Of a DNA stretch of 64,000 bases, positions 1 to 9,156 are shown piece by piece. Position numbers and translations under genes: made by a program. The stretch is from Rhodanobacter sp. (GTDB lineage: Bacteria > Pseudomonadota > Gammaproteobacteria > Xanthomonadales > Rhodanobacteraceae): contig JASBTI010000014.1 in the NCBI GenBank assembly GCA_030148505.1, positions 1-64,000 of the forward strand. The letters run 5' to 3'. The notes below the pieces were generated by a model. The model searched no databases, was not told where the DNA came from, and saw only the letters and a list, made by a program, of their open reading frames with translations. The first letter of the stretch is position 1, and each line of letters begins with the position of its first letter.

Positions 1-2990
1 CTGGGTACTCTGGGTCCCGCTTGGCGGCACGATGGTCAGCAGCCGGTTCATCGCGTCGTAGGTGCGCGCGGTCTGTGCCGCCGCCGTCACCTGACTCTGC
101 CCGCAACCCGTACCGGTAACGGCCACACCGGCGGCACTCCATGCCAGGTTGTTGGCGCCGTCATAGGCCATCACCTCGCTGCCGCTCTCCGGCTCGGTGG
201 TGCGGCACAACCGGTGGTACGCGTCGTAGACGAGGGTCTTGGTGACGTCCCCGCTCAGCCCGTTGTAGCTTCCCGACTGCCGAATCGCTGTCGGGTTTCC
301 GTAAAGATCACGCGTAATGGCCTGGGTGATGCCAGCTGGCGCCTGCACCAGGGTTACCGCGTCGTAGCCCGGCTGGTCGAAGACCTGGTAACTGGTGATG
401 GTGACATGGCCCTTGGGATCGGTCACCTGCTGACGCGCACCGGACAGATACGCCATGGTCGTCGTCAGGACATTGAATGGCGCTTCAGCGGCTCGTTGCG
501 TCTGGGTCAGACGGCCCAACGCATCGTAGAGGTTGCTGCCGCCGCTGCTGATTACACCCAGATCCGGACTGCCGGCCATCGGGTAGGAGACAAAGGTCTT
601 CTGACCCTTCCAGTCGTAGTCGGTCCGCGCACTGGTATGCGAGCCGCTGTCGAGGACACTGTAGCTGTCGCTCAACACCGGACGCAGCAACGCGTCAAAC
701 CAAGTCACCGTGCGGGCGTCGCCACTGGCAACCGTACGCCGCCAGTGGTTGGCCGCCAGGCCACGCTCGGCCGTTGTCACGTAATCGTAGGTAAAGACCT
801 GGGGGTACCATGCCTGCTCATCGCCAGTGGGGTAGTTGATCCGGGTCAGCCGCCCGACGGGGTCGTAGCTATACGACGTGGTACTGCCGGCCTGATCGGT
901 GAGGCTGGCGATCTGCCCGAAGTCGTCCACGCTCAGGCTTTCGCCAGTGCCGTCCGGATAACCGATTGATTGCGGGATGCCCCGCTTGTAATTCCCCAGC
1001 GTGGTGGTGTGCGCATTGCCGTCGGTGAAGCTGGCCAACTGGCCTTGGGCGTCGAAGGTGTAGCTCATCAGCGTCTGGCCGAAGCGCGCACGCGAGAGCA
1101 GCGTGTCGTTGCCGGGGTCATAGGTAAAAGCCGACTCCACTTCGCCCGTCGTAACGTTGGTGATCTGCAACGGCAGTCCCAGCATCCATAGCGCCGTGTC
1201 GTTGCGATAGCTGGTCTGCTCGGTGATCGCGCTCTGCCCGGCAATCGAGTTGGAGCGCGTCGTCTGTGTCACTTGCGCATAGGCATTGAAGGCCTCCGCC
1301 TGCCAGGTGTAGATATCGCCGTCCTGCTGGATGACGCGCTGGTTGAGCGGCGAAAGCTGGGTAGTCTGCGCATCGTTGAGATAGCGCTGCAGCGTCGAAC
1401 CAAAGATGCTGGGCCATGGCCCAGCAGTTGCAGACGCATAGCCATTCAACACGCTGCGCGCAGTGGCTGAACCCACGGCACCGGTGTAGAAATCCGTCCG
1501 CAGAAGAAGACTTTCCGTCGCATCGAAACGATTGCTGAAGGTATAGCGAATCCCGCGACCATCCGGATTGACGACGTCCGTCCAGACAGTCGCTGCGCAA
1601 CCGGCCGCACAGTCCTCAATGGCGCTGTCGTTGGGCGGCGAGTAACTATACGTCGTGGTCTTGCTGATTCCTGCGCCTGTTACCACCTGCCTGGTAATGG
1701 CTGCTGACTCATAAAGTTTTGGAATGCCATTTTTTGGTGAGGATGAGTTGGTTCGATCGCAGGTATCTGGAGTGTACGAACGACCTCGGGCCAAGTCAGT
1801 CAACGTAAAAACCCCACTCAATCCAGATGGATGCGTGAGTGAAATCGAAAAACTGGTCGAACTATTGATCCGCGTGTCGCACGGAAATGTGTAGTCGAGC
1901 AATAGACCGGGATCGTGCGATCGCGCTGACGAAAAGTCGTATGTCCATGACGTGCCATCAGGCAACTGGACAGAAGAAAGCCCGCCACCATAAATGTATG
2001 TCCAGGTCCGCGGTGCCCCACTCTGCGGCTGCAGAATCACTTTTTGAACGACCGGCTCCGTGGCGCCAGAGATCGGACTTGCCTGGTAAACAAGCGTCAA
2101 ACTCCTTCCATCGCTGGCTGTTATCGCCGTAAGGTTGCCACCAGCATCGTAAGCATAGTTCAGGCTGTTTCCGAAACGGTCTTCCACATGGGATACAAGA
2201 AGCATAGCCAATCGGCGACGCAACACAGTGCCTGCGCCTCGTGTCATGGATGACGTATCTCGATAGGAAAGCCAGTCAAACCAGTACTTGGTACCAGTCG
2301 GAGACACAGCAAAGAAGCCTTCTCCCGGCTGACCATTGGCCGTTTGTGCCAGGCACGATATCGCCCAGTGCTGCTTGGTCACAACGGCGTAAGGACCCGA
2401 CTGACCTGGGACAGCAACTGTCGGGGTACTGCTATTTTGGCTGCTGCGAACGAGCAGATCCTGATCGGATCCGTCACCAACGATCAGGTGATAGCCATGC
2501 CACCAATCTTTTGCCTCGTAGTCAACCGGAGGATTTCCGTATGACTGAACAGTGACATCGAGTGCCGGCCGAAAATTACTGCAGCGCGTCGTATCGTCCA
2601 GGAAGAACCAGGCGTTGGTATCCACGCTCAAGGCAGAAATAGTTTCTATCCTCGGTATATTGAGGACCCAATCGATCAGCGCGCTAGATTGCAGCTGCTC
2701 AAAATAGGCGTTGGGTCTTGAATCCGGGATATGAAAGCTGCGCGACAAGCGCAGCGCTGGCCCTTGACCTGGCTCATCAACATCTACCTGGGTAAAGGAA
2801 AGTCCACCGTTGTACAAGCTGATCTTTTCGCCGAAGGGGGTTCCCCGAGTGGCTGGATATCTTGGGAAACCCGGATCTTTGCCTTGAACTCATCCTCCGG
2901 CGTCACCGACGCTGACTGAGCATGGCTCTGTGACGCAAAAACAACCCATACGGCTGCCCACAGGCAAATCCCTCGCCGAACGATACGCAT
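1..2990 (-). CDS. secreted RHS/YD-repeat protein, 5' part, frameshifted
   Basis: Amino-terminal part of a large RHS-family protein that continues beyond the left edge. The start at 2990 opens a clear signal peptide (MRIVRRGICLWAAVWVVFA, cut after SHA). After about 50 residues the frame breaks at 2836-2840; the downstream frame, checked in most of its length, is open to position 1. It begins with the typical RHS amino-terminal motif FGEKISLYNGGLSF and later carries YD-type repeats such as GNSLNYAYDAGGNLTAI, TSYSYDPVGRLTRINYP and MNRLLTIVPPSG. RHS proteins form large beta-cages that usually enclose a polymorphic carboxy-terminal toxin or insecticidal domain; that end is not visible here, so the effector type is unknown. 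A TTGACA -35 lies at 3061-3066. Family call is firm; whether the full protein is made depends on the frameshift. Confidence 0.85.
2836..2840. other. frameshift site in RHS gene (run of five G)
   Basis: On the coding (minus) strand the signal-peptide frame reads through IQPLGEPPSAKRSA and hits a stop at 2784-2786. The expected RHS motif (FGEKISLYNGG) lies in the frame reached if one base is added near the C5 tract (G5 on the plus strand). This is equivalent to loss of one base. It could be a sequencing error, a true null mutation, or slippage at the homopolymer. Confidence 0.75.
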
Positions 2991-3037
2991 CCTGCTCTCC
3001 CCCTTGGGCCCGGCGTTGCACTCGGGCTGCGAACAGA

Positions 3038-3066
3038 AGCTAATTCGTTATATATTACGATGTCAA
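3038..3066 (-). promoter_or_regulatory. putative sigma-70 promoter of RHS gene
   Basis: On the minus strand there is a perfect -35 box TTGACA (3066-3061) followed after 17 bases by TTAGCT, a weak -10. The stretch 3040-3066 is unusually AT-rich for this region. A GGGGGAGAG ribosome-binding sequence sits just before the ATG at 2990. The remainder of the gap up to 3362 shows no other convincing feature. Confidence 0.4.
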
Positions 3067-3362
3067 TAGCATGTTCTTGCGCACTTCCTCGCGAACGGCT
3101 TCGTGCGTTTTCATCTCCGCTTTCGCTTGGGAGATCCCTGATGGATGGCCGGTCGCGTGAACCCGCGACGCTAAATGCGTGTCGCATGCAGCCATACATC
3201 AACACGCCGCAGGAAACCGAGGCCACCACGGAGTTTCATGTAACGTCCACCCTCGCTGCATCACCAGATCGAACTCGACGGAGCAGCTCAGCCCAGCTTT
3301 ACGGGCTACTTGCAGCCGTCATCGCTATGATGACGGCTGACCCCGGACATGGAGCCACGCCC

Positions 3363-4820
3363 ATGAAGTCACTGCATCGCACGATCCGACGGCTTGCGTT
3401 CACCGTTGCCGTCACCATCGGCACCGCTTCCGTAGCGCAGGCCGCCGACGTCACCCGGCTCACCGTCTACCGCAGCGACAACGCCGGGTTGTATGCCAGC
3501 CAGGGCAACGGGGATGTCGATGCCGGCTACGCGGTGGTACATGAACAACGCCTGCTGCCGCTGACCGCCGGTGTGCATGACGTGACCCTGGGCAACTTGC
3601 CGACCCTGATCGACCCCGAGGCGCTGGCGCTGGGCTTTCCCGGCGGCGCTGCCAAGGTGGTGTCGCAGCGGTTGATGCTGGCCCAGGGTGCCGATGCGGC
3701 GCTGGCCGGCCTGAGCGGTCACCACGTGGAGGTGCTCGGCGCCAACGGCGGGCCGCTGGCCAATGGCACCCTGGTGCGGGCTGGCGATGGCTTGCTGGTG
3801 CGCGACGACAGTGGCAACACCACCTTGATCCGCCATTACGCCGCCGTGCGCAGCCGCGACACGACGTTCCCGACCGGTGCCAGCCTGAGCCTGCGCGTCG
3901 ATGCGGGTCGCACTGGGGAACAACAGGCCGTGCTCAGCTACCCTACCGCCGGCCTCGGCTGGCGCGCCGCCTATGTGGCCACCCTGCTGCCCGGTACAGC
4001 CTGCCGCATGCAGTTCGAGTCACGCGCCAGCATCGCCAATCGCAGCGGGCGCGACTGGCGCAACATCCGGCTGACCTTGATCGCGGGCGCACCCAATTTC
4101 GCCAAGGCCTCGGCACCCCGACCGATGATGGCCATGGCGCGTGGAGCGGAAGCCTCGCCCCTGCCCCAACAAGCCGCCATTGGCGATTACCGCAGCTACC
4201 GCCTGCCGACAGCGATCGACCTGCCCGATGGCAGCATCAGCCAGGTGCCGCTGTATACCGATCGACGCATGACGTGCCAGCAAACCGCACTGTTTGAAAC
4301 CGGCAACGCGTGGCAGCCGCCGCAACCGATGCTGAGCGAAAATTTCAACCAGCATGCCGGCGGCGCGATCATCAGCACGCTGACGCTGCGTGCGTTTGAC
4401 AGCCTGCCCGCGGGTTATCTGCGTGTGCTGACCGAGGATCGCCAGGGCACGCCGCAATTCATTGGCGAGGGGCGCATCGACGACACGCCCAAAGGCAGCG
4501 ATGCCACCATCACGCTGGGTACCGCCTTCGATCTGCGGGCGCAACGGACCCGCACCCGCTTTCACGTCGACAAGGCCGGGCGTACGCTGGACGAAGCGTT
4601 TCGCATCGAGCTCAGCAATGCTGGCGACAGTCCGCGCACCGTGACCGTGCGCGAGCATCCCAACCGCTGGCGGCAATGGACGCTGGTTTCATCCAGCAGC
4701 AAGCCCACCCGGCAAACTACCGACACGCTGGAGTTTCGCGTCACGGTGCCGGCCAACGGCAAGAGCCGCCTCGACTACGCGGTGCGCTACCACTGGACCA
4801 CCGACCAGCCTTCGCGTTAA
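3363..4820 (+). CDS. DUF4139 domain-containing exported protein
   Basis: A 485-residue protein. The start at 3363 is chosen because it gives a proper signal peptide (basic KSLHRTIRR, hydrophobic LAFTVAVTIGTASV, cleavage after AQA) and a GGAG eight bases upstream; the frame is open further upstream but that extension has no signal. The mature protein starts DVTRLTVYRSDNAGLY and continues with the beta-rich architecture of DUF4139 proteins, including YPTAGLGWRAAYVATLLPG and a carboxy end rich in alternating charged and hydrophobic strands. The function of the family is not established; it is expected in the periplasm or outer envelope. It ends 31 bases before the enoyl-CoA isomerase gene, so the two may be cotranscribed. 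Confidence 0.8.
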   Translation: MKSLHRTIRRLAFTVAVTIGTASVAQAADVTRLTVYRSDNAGLYASQGNGDVDAGYAVVHEQRLLPLTAGVHDVTLGNLPTLIDPEALALGFPGGAAKVVSQRLMLAQGADAALAGLSGHHVEVLGANGGPLANGTLVRAGDGLLVRDDSGNTTLIRHYAAVRSRDTTFPTGASLSLRVDAGRTGEQQAVLSYPTAGLGWRAAYVATLLPGTACRMQFESRASIANRSGRDWRNIRLTLIAGAPNFAKASAPRPMMAMARGAEASPLPQQAAIGDYRSYRLPTAIDLPDGSISQVPLYTDRRMTCQQTALFETGNAWQPPQPMLSENFNQHAGGAIISTLTLRAFDSLPAGYLRVLTEDRQGTPQFIGEGRIDDTPKGSDATITLGTAFDLRAQRTRTRFHVDKAGRTLDEAFRIELSNAGDSPRTVTVREHPNRWRQWTLVSSSSKPTRQTTDTLEFRVTVPANGKSRLDYAVRYHWTTDQPSR

Positions 4821-4851
4821 AGCCGCATCCCAAACGACCTACGGAACACTC

Positions 4852-5607
4852 ATGCTCAAGCTGATCAACCACGACCACATCACCGAAATCAACCTGGCGC
4901 GGCCGCCGGTGAATGCGCTGAACCTGGAGCTGCTGCGCACCTTGCACAAGGCCATCAATGACAGCGTCGATCAGGGCACGCGGGGCATCGTCCTGTCCGG
5001 TGCACCGGGGCTGTTCTCCGCGGGCGTTGACGTACCCGAACTGCTGCAGGGTGATCGGGCCGCCGTGCGCGAATACTGGCAGGCGTTTTTTGCACTGTGC
5101 GGCACGCTTGCGCAGGCACCGATACCGATAGTCGCTGCCGTCACCGGTCACAGCCCGGCAGGTGGCGCGGTGCTGGCCTTGTTCTGCGATTACCGGGTGA
5201 TGGCCGAGGGGCCGTTCCGGATCGGCTTGAACGAGGTACAAGTCGGCTTGATCGTGCCCGAGGCGATTCAGCTCGCGCTGCGGCGAGTGGTCGGCACCTA
5301 CCGCGCGGAGCGGCTGCTGGTTTCCGGCGCCATGATCGATGCCAACGAGGCACTCGCCTGCGGTTTGGTCGACGAACTTACTGGCGTCGACCAGGTCAGC
5401 ACCCGTGCCCTGCACTGGTTGGGCGAACTGCTGGCGCTGCCGTCACACGCGATGCTTGCCACGCGCACCCTGGCCCGGGCCGATCTGGCCGCCGCCTATG
5501 CCGATCCTGCGGCGCTGCCACTGGATGACTTCGTCGAAGCGTTTTTCCACCCTGAGACGCAGGTCACGTTGCAGCAACTGGTGGCGAAGCTCAAAGCGAA
5601 GAAGTGA
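4852..5607 (+). CDS. delta3,delta2-enoyl-CoA isomerase (crotonase family)
   Basis: A 251-residue crotonase-fold enzyme. The oxyanion-hole segments are GLFSAGVDVPEL and GHSPAGGAVLALFCDYR. The segment IGLNEVQVGLIVPE matches the GLNETQLGI motif of mitochondrial 3,2-trans-enoyl-CoA isomerase (ECI1), where the Glu is the catalytic base, and the FGQPEINLG glutamate of hydratases is not present. It should shift cis/trans-3 double bonds to trans-2 during beta-oxidation of unsaturated fatty acids, in the cytoplasm. A GGA lies seven bases before the ATG. It lies 31 bases downstream of the DUF4139 gene and converges with sseA. Assignment as isomerase rather than hydratase rests on the catalytic motif and C-terminal similarity. 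Confidence 0.8.
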   Translation: MLKLINHDHITEINLARPPVNALNLELLRTLHKAINDSVDQGTRGIVLSGAPGLFSAGVDVPELLQGDRAAVREYWQAFFALCGTLAQAPIPIVAAVTGHSPAGGAVLALFCDYRVMAEGPFRIGLNEVQVGLIVPEAIQLALRRVVGTYRAERLLVSGAMIDANEALACGLVDELTGVDQVSTRALHWLGELLALPSHAMLATRTLARADLAAAYADPAALPLDDFVEAFFHPETQVTLQQLVAKLKAKK

Positions 5608-5678
5608 AGGCAGTGGGGCGAGAAACGGGTGATGGAGTCATCCTCGTTTATCCGCTTTCAGCACGCACGAATCGCCTC

Positions 5679-5705
5679 GAGGCCGTCGGTAAAAAGACCG
5701 GCCTC
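5679..5705. terminator. imperfect hairpin between convergent genes
   Basis: GAGGCC-GTC-GGT then loop AAAAAG then ACCGGCCTC forms nine base pairs with a three-base bulge. It sits between the convergent isomerase and sseA genes. There is no U-run, so this is only a candidate bidirectional terminator. Confidence 0.35.
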
Positions 5706-5759
5706 GCAGGCCTCAGGAGACACACGAAAAGATGCCTCTCGTTGCTGCCGCTTCCGCCC

Positions 5760-6617
5760 TCACTCTTCGCCCGTGGCCACCGGCCGCGAGGGATCGCTGA
5801 CCCAGCCGCTCCACGACGGCGCGTACAGGCGTGAGCCGTGCAAGCCGGCGTGCTCCATGGCTAGCAGGTTGTGGCAGGCGGTAACGCCGGAGCCGCACAT
5901 GTGCACCACCTTCGCCGGCGCCGCTCCCCCGAGGACGGCGTTGAATTCTTCCCGCAACTGGAGCGGTGACTTGAACCGACCATCCTCGGCGAGGTTGTCG
6001 GTGAACGGCCGGTTCAAGGCGCCGGGAACGTGACCACCGACCCGATCCAGCGGCTCGGTGTCGCCGCGATAGCGCGGCGCTGCACGGGCATCCAGCAGTT
6101 GCCTTTCCGGCGCATCACGCAAGCTGGCATGATCCAGCAACACCTGATCCAGGCGAAAAGACAGATCGACCTTGCTCGGTGAACGCGGGTGAGCGACACC
6201 GGTATCGATGGGCAAGCCCGCGGCTTGCCACGCCGCGTAGCCGCCATCGAGCACCGCCACGTCCTCGACCCCAGCCAGACGCAGCAACCACCACAAGCGT
6301 GCCGCCGCGAGGGCACCAGTGGAGGCGTCGTAGCTGACCACCTGGAGACCCTGGCGCCAGCCCCAACGGGATAGCAGTGCATTGAACGCCGATTCCTGCG
6401 GCAATGGATGGCGCCCCAGACCTTCAGCCTGCCGCGACAGATCGGACAGATCGCGATCCAGACCGGCAAACACCGCACCGGCAATATGATCCGCGTCGAA
6501 GTCGCGCTCGCCCTGAGCGGGATCGGCCAGCTGAAAGCGGCAATCGACGACCAGCACGTCATCGGGCGCGAGCGCGGCAAGCTCGTTTGGCTGGATCAAG
6601 GTAGTCTTCAAGCTCAT
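5760..6617 (-). CDS. sseA: 3-mercaptopyruvate sulfurtransferase
   Basis: A 285-residue protein with two rhodanese domains in tandem. The first is inactive (VVSYDAST where a Cys loop would be). The second carries the active-site loop VVHMCGSGVTAC near residue 240; CGSGVTA is the signature of mercaptopyruvate sulfurtransferases rather than thiosulfate sulfurtransferases (CRxGxT). It moves sulfur from 3-mercaptopyruvate to thiol acceptors or cyanide, in the cytoplasm. The start at 6617 overlaps the stop of the upstream Nudix gene by four bases (ATGA), so translation is probably coupled. The two also sit downstream of the DUF1289 gene in one compact transcription unit. Confidence 0.88.
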   Translation of the reverse strand: MSLKTTLIQPNELAALAPDDVLVVDCRFQLADPAQGERDFDADHIAGAVFAGLDRDLSDLSRQAEGLGRHPLPQESAFNALLSRWGWRQGLQVVSYDASTGALAAARLWWLLRLAGVEDVAVLDGGYAAWQAAGLPIDTGVAHPRSPSKVDLSFRLDQVLLDHASLRDAPERQLLDARAAPRYRGDTEPLDRVGGHVPGALNRPFTDNLAEDGRFKSPLQLREEFNAVLGGAAPAKVVHMCGSGVTACHNLLAMEHAGLHGSRLYAPSWSGWVSDPSRPVATGEE

Positions 6618-7204
6618 GCGTATCCCATCCTCTGCAGCAGGTTCAGCAACATCGCGGCGGTGGCCCCCCAGATACGATGGCCACCATGCAGGAATTCCAC
6701 CATCGGCCGTTGTTTTCCGCGAAACTCCATGGTGTAGCGGCGCAGGTTCGACGGGTCCAGAAAGAACGCCAGCGGGACCTCGAACACTTCGGCCACTTCG
6801 TCCGGCGCCGGATACAACTGTGCCTCGGCCGCGACCCGCGCCACCACCGGTGTGATGCAGTAACCGCTGATCGTCTCGAAGCAATCCAGAAATCCCAGCG
6901 GTGTCACCATGGCCCGGTCGAGACCGATTTCCTCCTCGCTTTCGCGCAATGCCGTGCTGACGGCATCGGCATCGTCGGGATCGCAGCGGCCGCCGGGGAA
7001 GGCCACCTGCCCGGCATGCGCCTGCAGATGGTCGGTGCGTCGGGTCAGGACCAGCCGCGGTTGTGGACCCTCACGCAAGCCGACTAGGACCGCCGCCGAC
7101 TGCCGACGGCTGTGACCGAGCAACTCGGCCATGTCCGCATGGTTCCACCCTGGCGCCGTCGGCGGCAGCGCCAACGGTCGCAAGGCATGTACCAGCGCAT
7201 CCAT
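6614..7204 (-). CDS. nudL: Nudix CoA pyrophosphatase
   Basis: A 196-residue Nudix hydrolase. The Nudix box runs GGRCDPDD...ALRESEEEIGL with the REXXEE core intact. Just before it, LVLTRRTDHLQAHAGQVAFPGG is the extra motif (LLTxRSxxLxxHxGQVxFPGG) that marks the CoA-specific subfamily (YeaB/NudL). It should hydrolyse CoA and acyl-CoAs to 3',5'-ADP and phosphopantetheine. The ATG at 7204 shares one base with the upstream TGA; a GTG one codon earlier (7207) is an equally possible start. It overlaps sseA by four bases at its 3' end. Confidence 0.88.
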   Translation of the reverse strand: MDALVHALRPLALPPTAPGWNHADMAELLGHSRRQSAAVLVGLREGPQPRLVLTRRTDHLQAHAGQVAFPGGRCDPDDADAVSTALRESEEEIGLDRAMVTPLGFLDCFETISGYCITPVVARVAAEAQLYPAPDEVAEVFEVPLAFFLDPSNLRRYTMEFRGKQRPMVEFLHGGHRIWGATAAMLLNLLQRMGYA

Positions 7205-7398
7205 CACGACGGCTTGCGCGCGGGCAGCACTTCACGCATGACGCGCAAACGCTCACCATCGTCCATCAATCGCCAGCGACCAATCTCATCGCCGGTTCGT
7301 CGACAACCCACACAGTAGCCATGCCGATCCAGCCGACAAATGCCGGTACACGGGGTCAACGGGAGAGGGGTCACGTCGGGTATCTTGGCGTTCGGCAT
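7204..7398 (-). CDS. DUF1289 Cys-rich small protein
   Basis: A 64-residue protein (70 if an upstream ATG at 7416 is used). It has the DUF1289 pattern TPCTGICRLDRHGYCVGCRRT followed by EIGRWRLMDDGERLRVM: four cysteines spaced like a small metal or iron-sulfur site, then a helix with conserved W and M. The family (E. coli YdhL) has no established function. It is the first gene of the unit DUF1289-nudL-sseA, with its stop overlapping the nudL start. Confidence 0.8.
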   Translation of the reverse strand: MPNAKIPDVTPLPLTPCTGICRLDRHGYCVGCRRTGDEIGRWRLMDDGERLRVMREVLPARKPS

Positions 7399-7425
7399 GC
7401 TGTGCCATCTTAGCACCGGTCACGG

Positions 7426-8157
7426 TCAGGGCTTGGCAGAGGGCGGCTTGATGTCGAGTAGCTCGATTTCGAATACCAGCGCCTCATTCGGACCTATTCG
7501 CGGCAACGCACCAGCTTCTCCATAGGCCAGCTTCGGGGGAATCACCACCTTCCAGCGATCGCCTACATGCATGCGTGGAATCACGTCTTGCCAGCCGCGG
7601 ATAACATGGTTCACCGCAAAACTCACCGGCGCGCCATGCGCCCAGGTGCTGTCGAATTCCGTGCCGTCGACCAGCATCCCTCGATAATTGACCGTGACGA
7701 TGCTGCTGACGGTCGGGTTGACCGTGCCGGAACCTTTCTTCAGCACCGAGTACTGGATGCCCGAGGGAAGCTGAACTACACCGGGCTGTTGCCGGTTGTG
7801 CGCCAGGAACGCCGCACTCTTGCGCGCGTTGGCGGCGGCAATTTGCTTGAACTCGGTCAACGCCTGCGCATGCATCTGCTCGGAAAGCAGTTGCAGCTGG
7901 CGATGCATCACTTGTAACGGTATTGATGGGTGGCGTTTGGCGTAGGCGTCGCCGATTGCACGCTGCAAGGCCGTGATATCCACCGGCGGTTTGCCATCGG
8001 CGAACTGGCTGCCGATCTGATAGCCGATGGCATAAGACAGTTTTTCGCGGTCCAGCTTGCCGGTCGAGGCCTCCGCATGGCTTTGGGCATGCGCGATGCC
8101 GCCCAGCAATACCATGCCGAGCGCCACGCAACATCGATGTATCACGCCTTTTTTCAT
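7426..8157 (-). CDS. periplasmic FKBP-type peptidyl-prolyl isomerase (FkpA/Mip-like)
   Basis: A 243-residue protein with a signal peptide (MKKGVIHRCCVALGMVLLG, cleavage after AHA). The amino half (about residues 35-115) is the helical dimerisation domain of FkpA/Mip proteins, starting KLSYAIGYQIGSQFADG. The carboxy half is an FKBP domain with VNYRGMLVDGTEFDSTW, VIRGWQDVIPRMHVGDRWKVVIPPKLAYGEAG and a final VFEIELLDI, retaining the aromatic pocket residues. It should catalyse prolyl isomerisation and act as a chaperone in the periplasm. It stands alone, upstream of and divergent from the crotonase gene. Confidence 0.88.
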   Translation of the reverse strand: MKKGVIHRCCVALGMVLLGGIAHAQSHAEASTGKLDREKLSYAIGYQIGSQFADGKPPVDITALQRAIGDAYAKRHPSIPLQVMHRQLQLLSEQMHAQALTEFKQIAAANARKSAAFLAHNRQQPGVVQLPSGIQYSVLKKGSGTVNPTVSSIVTVNYRGMLVDGTEFDSTWAHGAPVSFAVNHVIRGWQDVIPRMHVGDRWKVVIPPKLAYGEAGALPRIGPNEALVFEIELLDIKPPSAKP

Positions 8158-8337
8158 GGGGACCCTGTCTCAATCTTGTCAGCCAGTCCAGGTGCGTCAT
8201 CCTAAGTGGTTCGAGCGAACCATGCAGCGGGGGATCGGCGCCGACCGAATCTGACCGAACGCTTCAGTAAGAAACCGTCCAGACTCAAAGGTTCCCGCTG
8301 CTACCATCGGCACTTTGCACCGAAGCGGAATGTATTC

Positions 8338-9120
8338 ATGGCCTATCGCAACCTGGAAATCGGCAACCGCGGCGCGGTTCGCACCATCACCGTCAACCGC
8401 CCTGACAAGCTCAACGCACTCAACCGGGACACCCTCAACGAGCTGACACTGGCCTTTACCCAAGCCGCGCAGGACGACGCCATACGCGTGGTGGTATTGA
8501 CTGGCGCTGGCGAGAAAGCCTTCGTCGCCGGGGCCGACATCAGCGAGATGCGCAACTTCACGCCGATCCAGGCTCAGGCTTTTTCGCGCAGCGGCCAGCG
8601 GCTGATGAGCACGATCGAACGTCTCGGCAAACCGGTGATCGCCCGGATTCCGGGTTTTGCACTAGGTGGTGGCATGGAGCTGGCGATGGCCTGCCATCTG
8701 CGTGTAGCCAGTGAAAAGGCCAGGTTCGGCCAGCCGGAAATCAACCTCGGCCTGATACCGGGCTTCGGCGGCACCCAACGCTTGTTGCGCCTGGCCGGTC
8801 GTACAGCCGCCCTGGAACTCTGCCTGACCGGCATACCTATTCCAGCGGAACGCGCGTACGTGCTGGGCATCGTCAATCAGGTGGTCGCGGCCGACGCACT
8901 CGACGACGCGGTGGCGACCCTGGCCGAACGCCTGGCCGCCGCGGCGCCGCTGGCCGCCTCCGGCATTCTGGACGCCATCCTGCAAGGCGGCGAGGCCGCG
9001 ATAGATCAAGGCCTCGAATTCGAGACGCAAGGTTTCGCCCTGGCCTTTGCCACCGACGACATGCGCGAGGGTACCTCGGCGTTTCTGGAAAAACGCCAGG
9101 CCGAGTTCAAGGGTCGCTGA
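8338..9120 (+). CDS. enoyl-CoA hydratase
   Basis: A 260-residue crotonase. The ATG at 8338 is chosen because GCGGAA precedes it and the family begins MAYxNLxI; the open frame upstream lacks family similarity. Oxyanion-hole segments are AFVAGADISEM and GFALGGGMELAMAC, and both catalytic glutamates of true hydratases are present (GGGMELA and FGQPEINLGLIPGFGGTQ). It hydrates trans-2-enoyl-CoA to 3-hydroxyacyl-CoA in fatty-acid or amino-acid degradation. It is transcribed away from the FKBP gene and converges with the DUF1684 gene. Confidence 0.88.
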   Translation: MAYRNLEIGNRGAVRTITVNRPDKLNALNRDTLNELTLAFTQAAQDDAIRVVVLTGAGEKAFVAGADISEMRNFTPIQAQAFSRSGQRLMSTIERLGKPVIARIPGFALGGGMELAMACHLRVASEKARFGQPEINLGLIPGFGGTQRLLRLAGRTAALELCLTGIPIPAERAYVLGIVNQVVAADALDDAVATLAERLAAAAPLAASGILDAILQGGEAAIDQGLEFETQGFALAFATDDMREGTSAFLEKRQAEFKGR

Positions 9121-9156
9121 GCCCCGTTGCGTCGAGCGCCGCACCAGGCAGCGTGC

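Noticed and set aside
1118..1600. Minus-strand reading frame of 160 residues inside the RHS gene
   Set aside because: It lies in another frame than the RHS repeats and shows no family motif; GC-rich shadow.
3060..3362. Upstream extension of the DUF4139 gene
   Set aside because: It would bury the signal peptide about 100 residues inside; the start at 3363 has a good Shine-Dalgarno.
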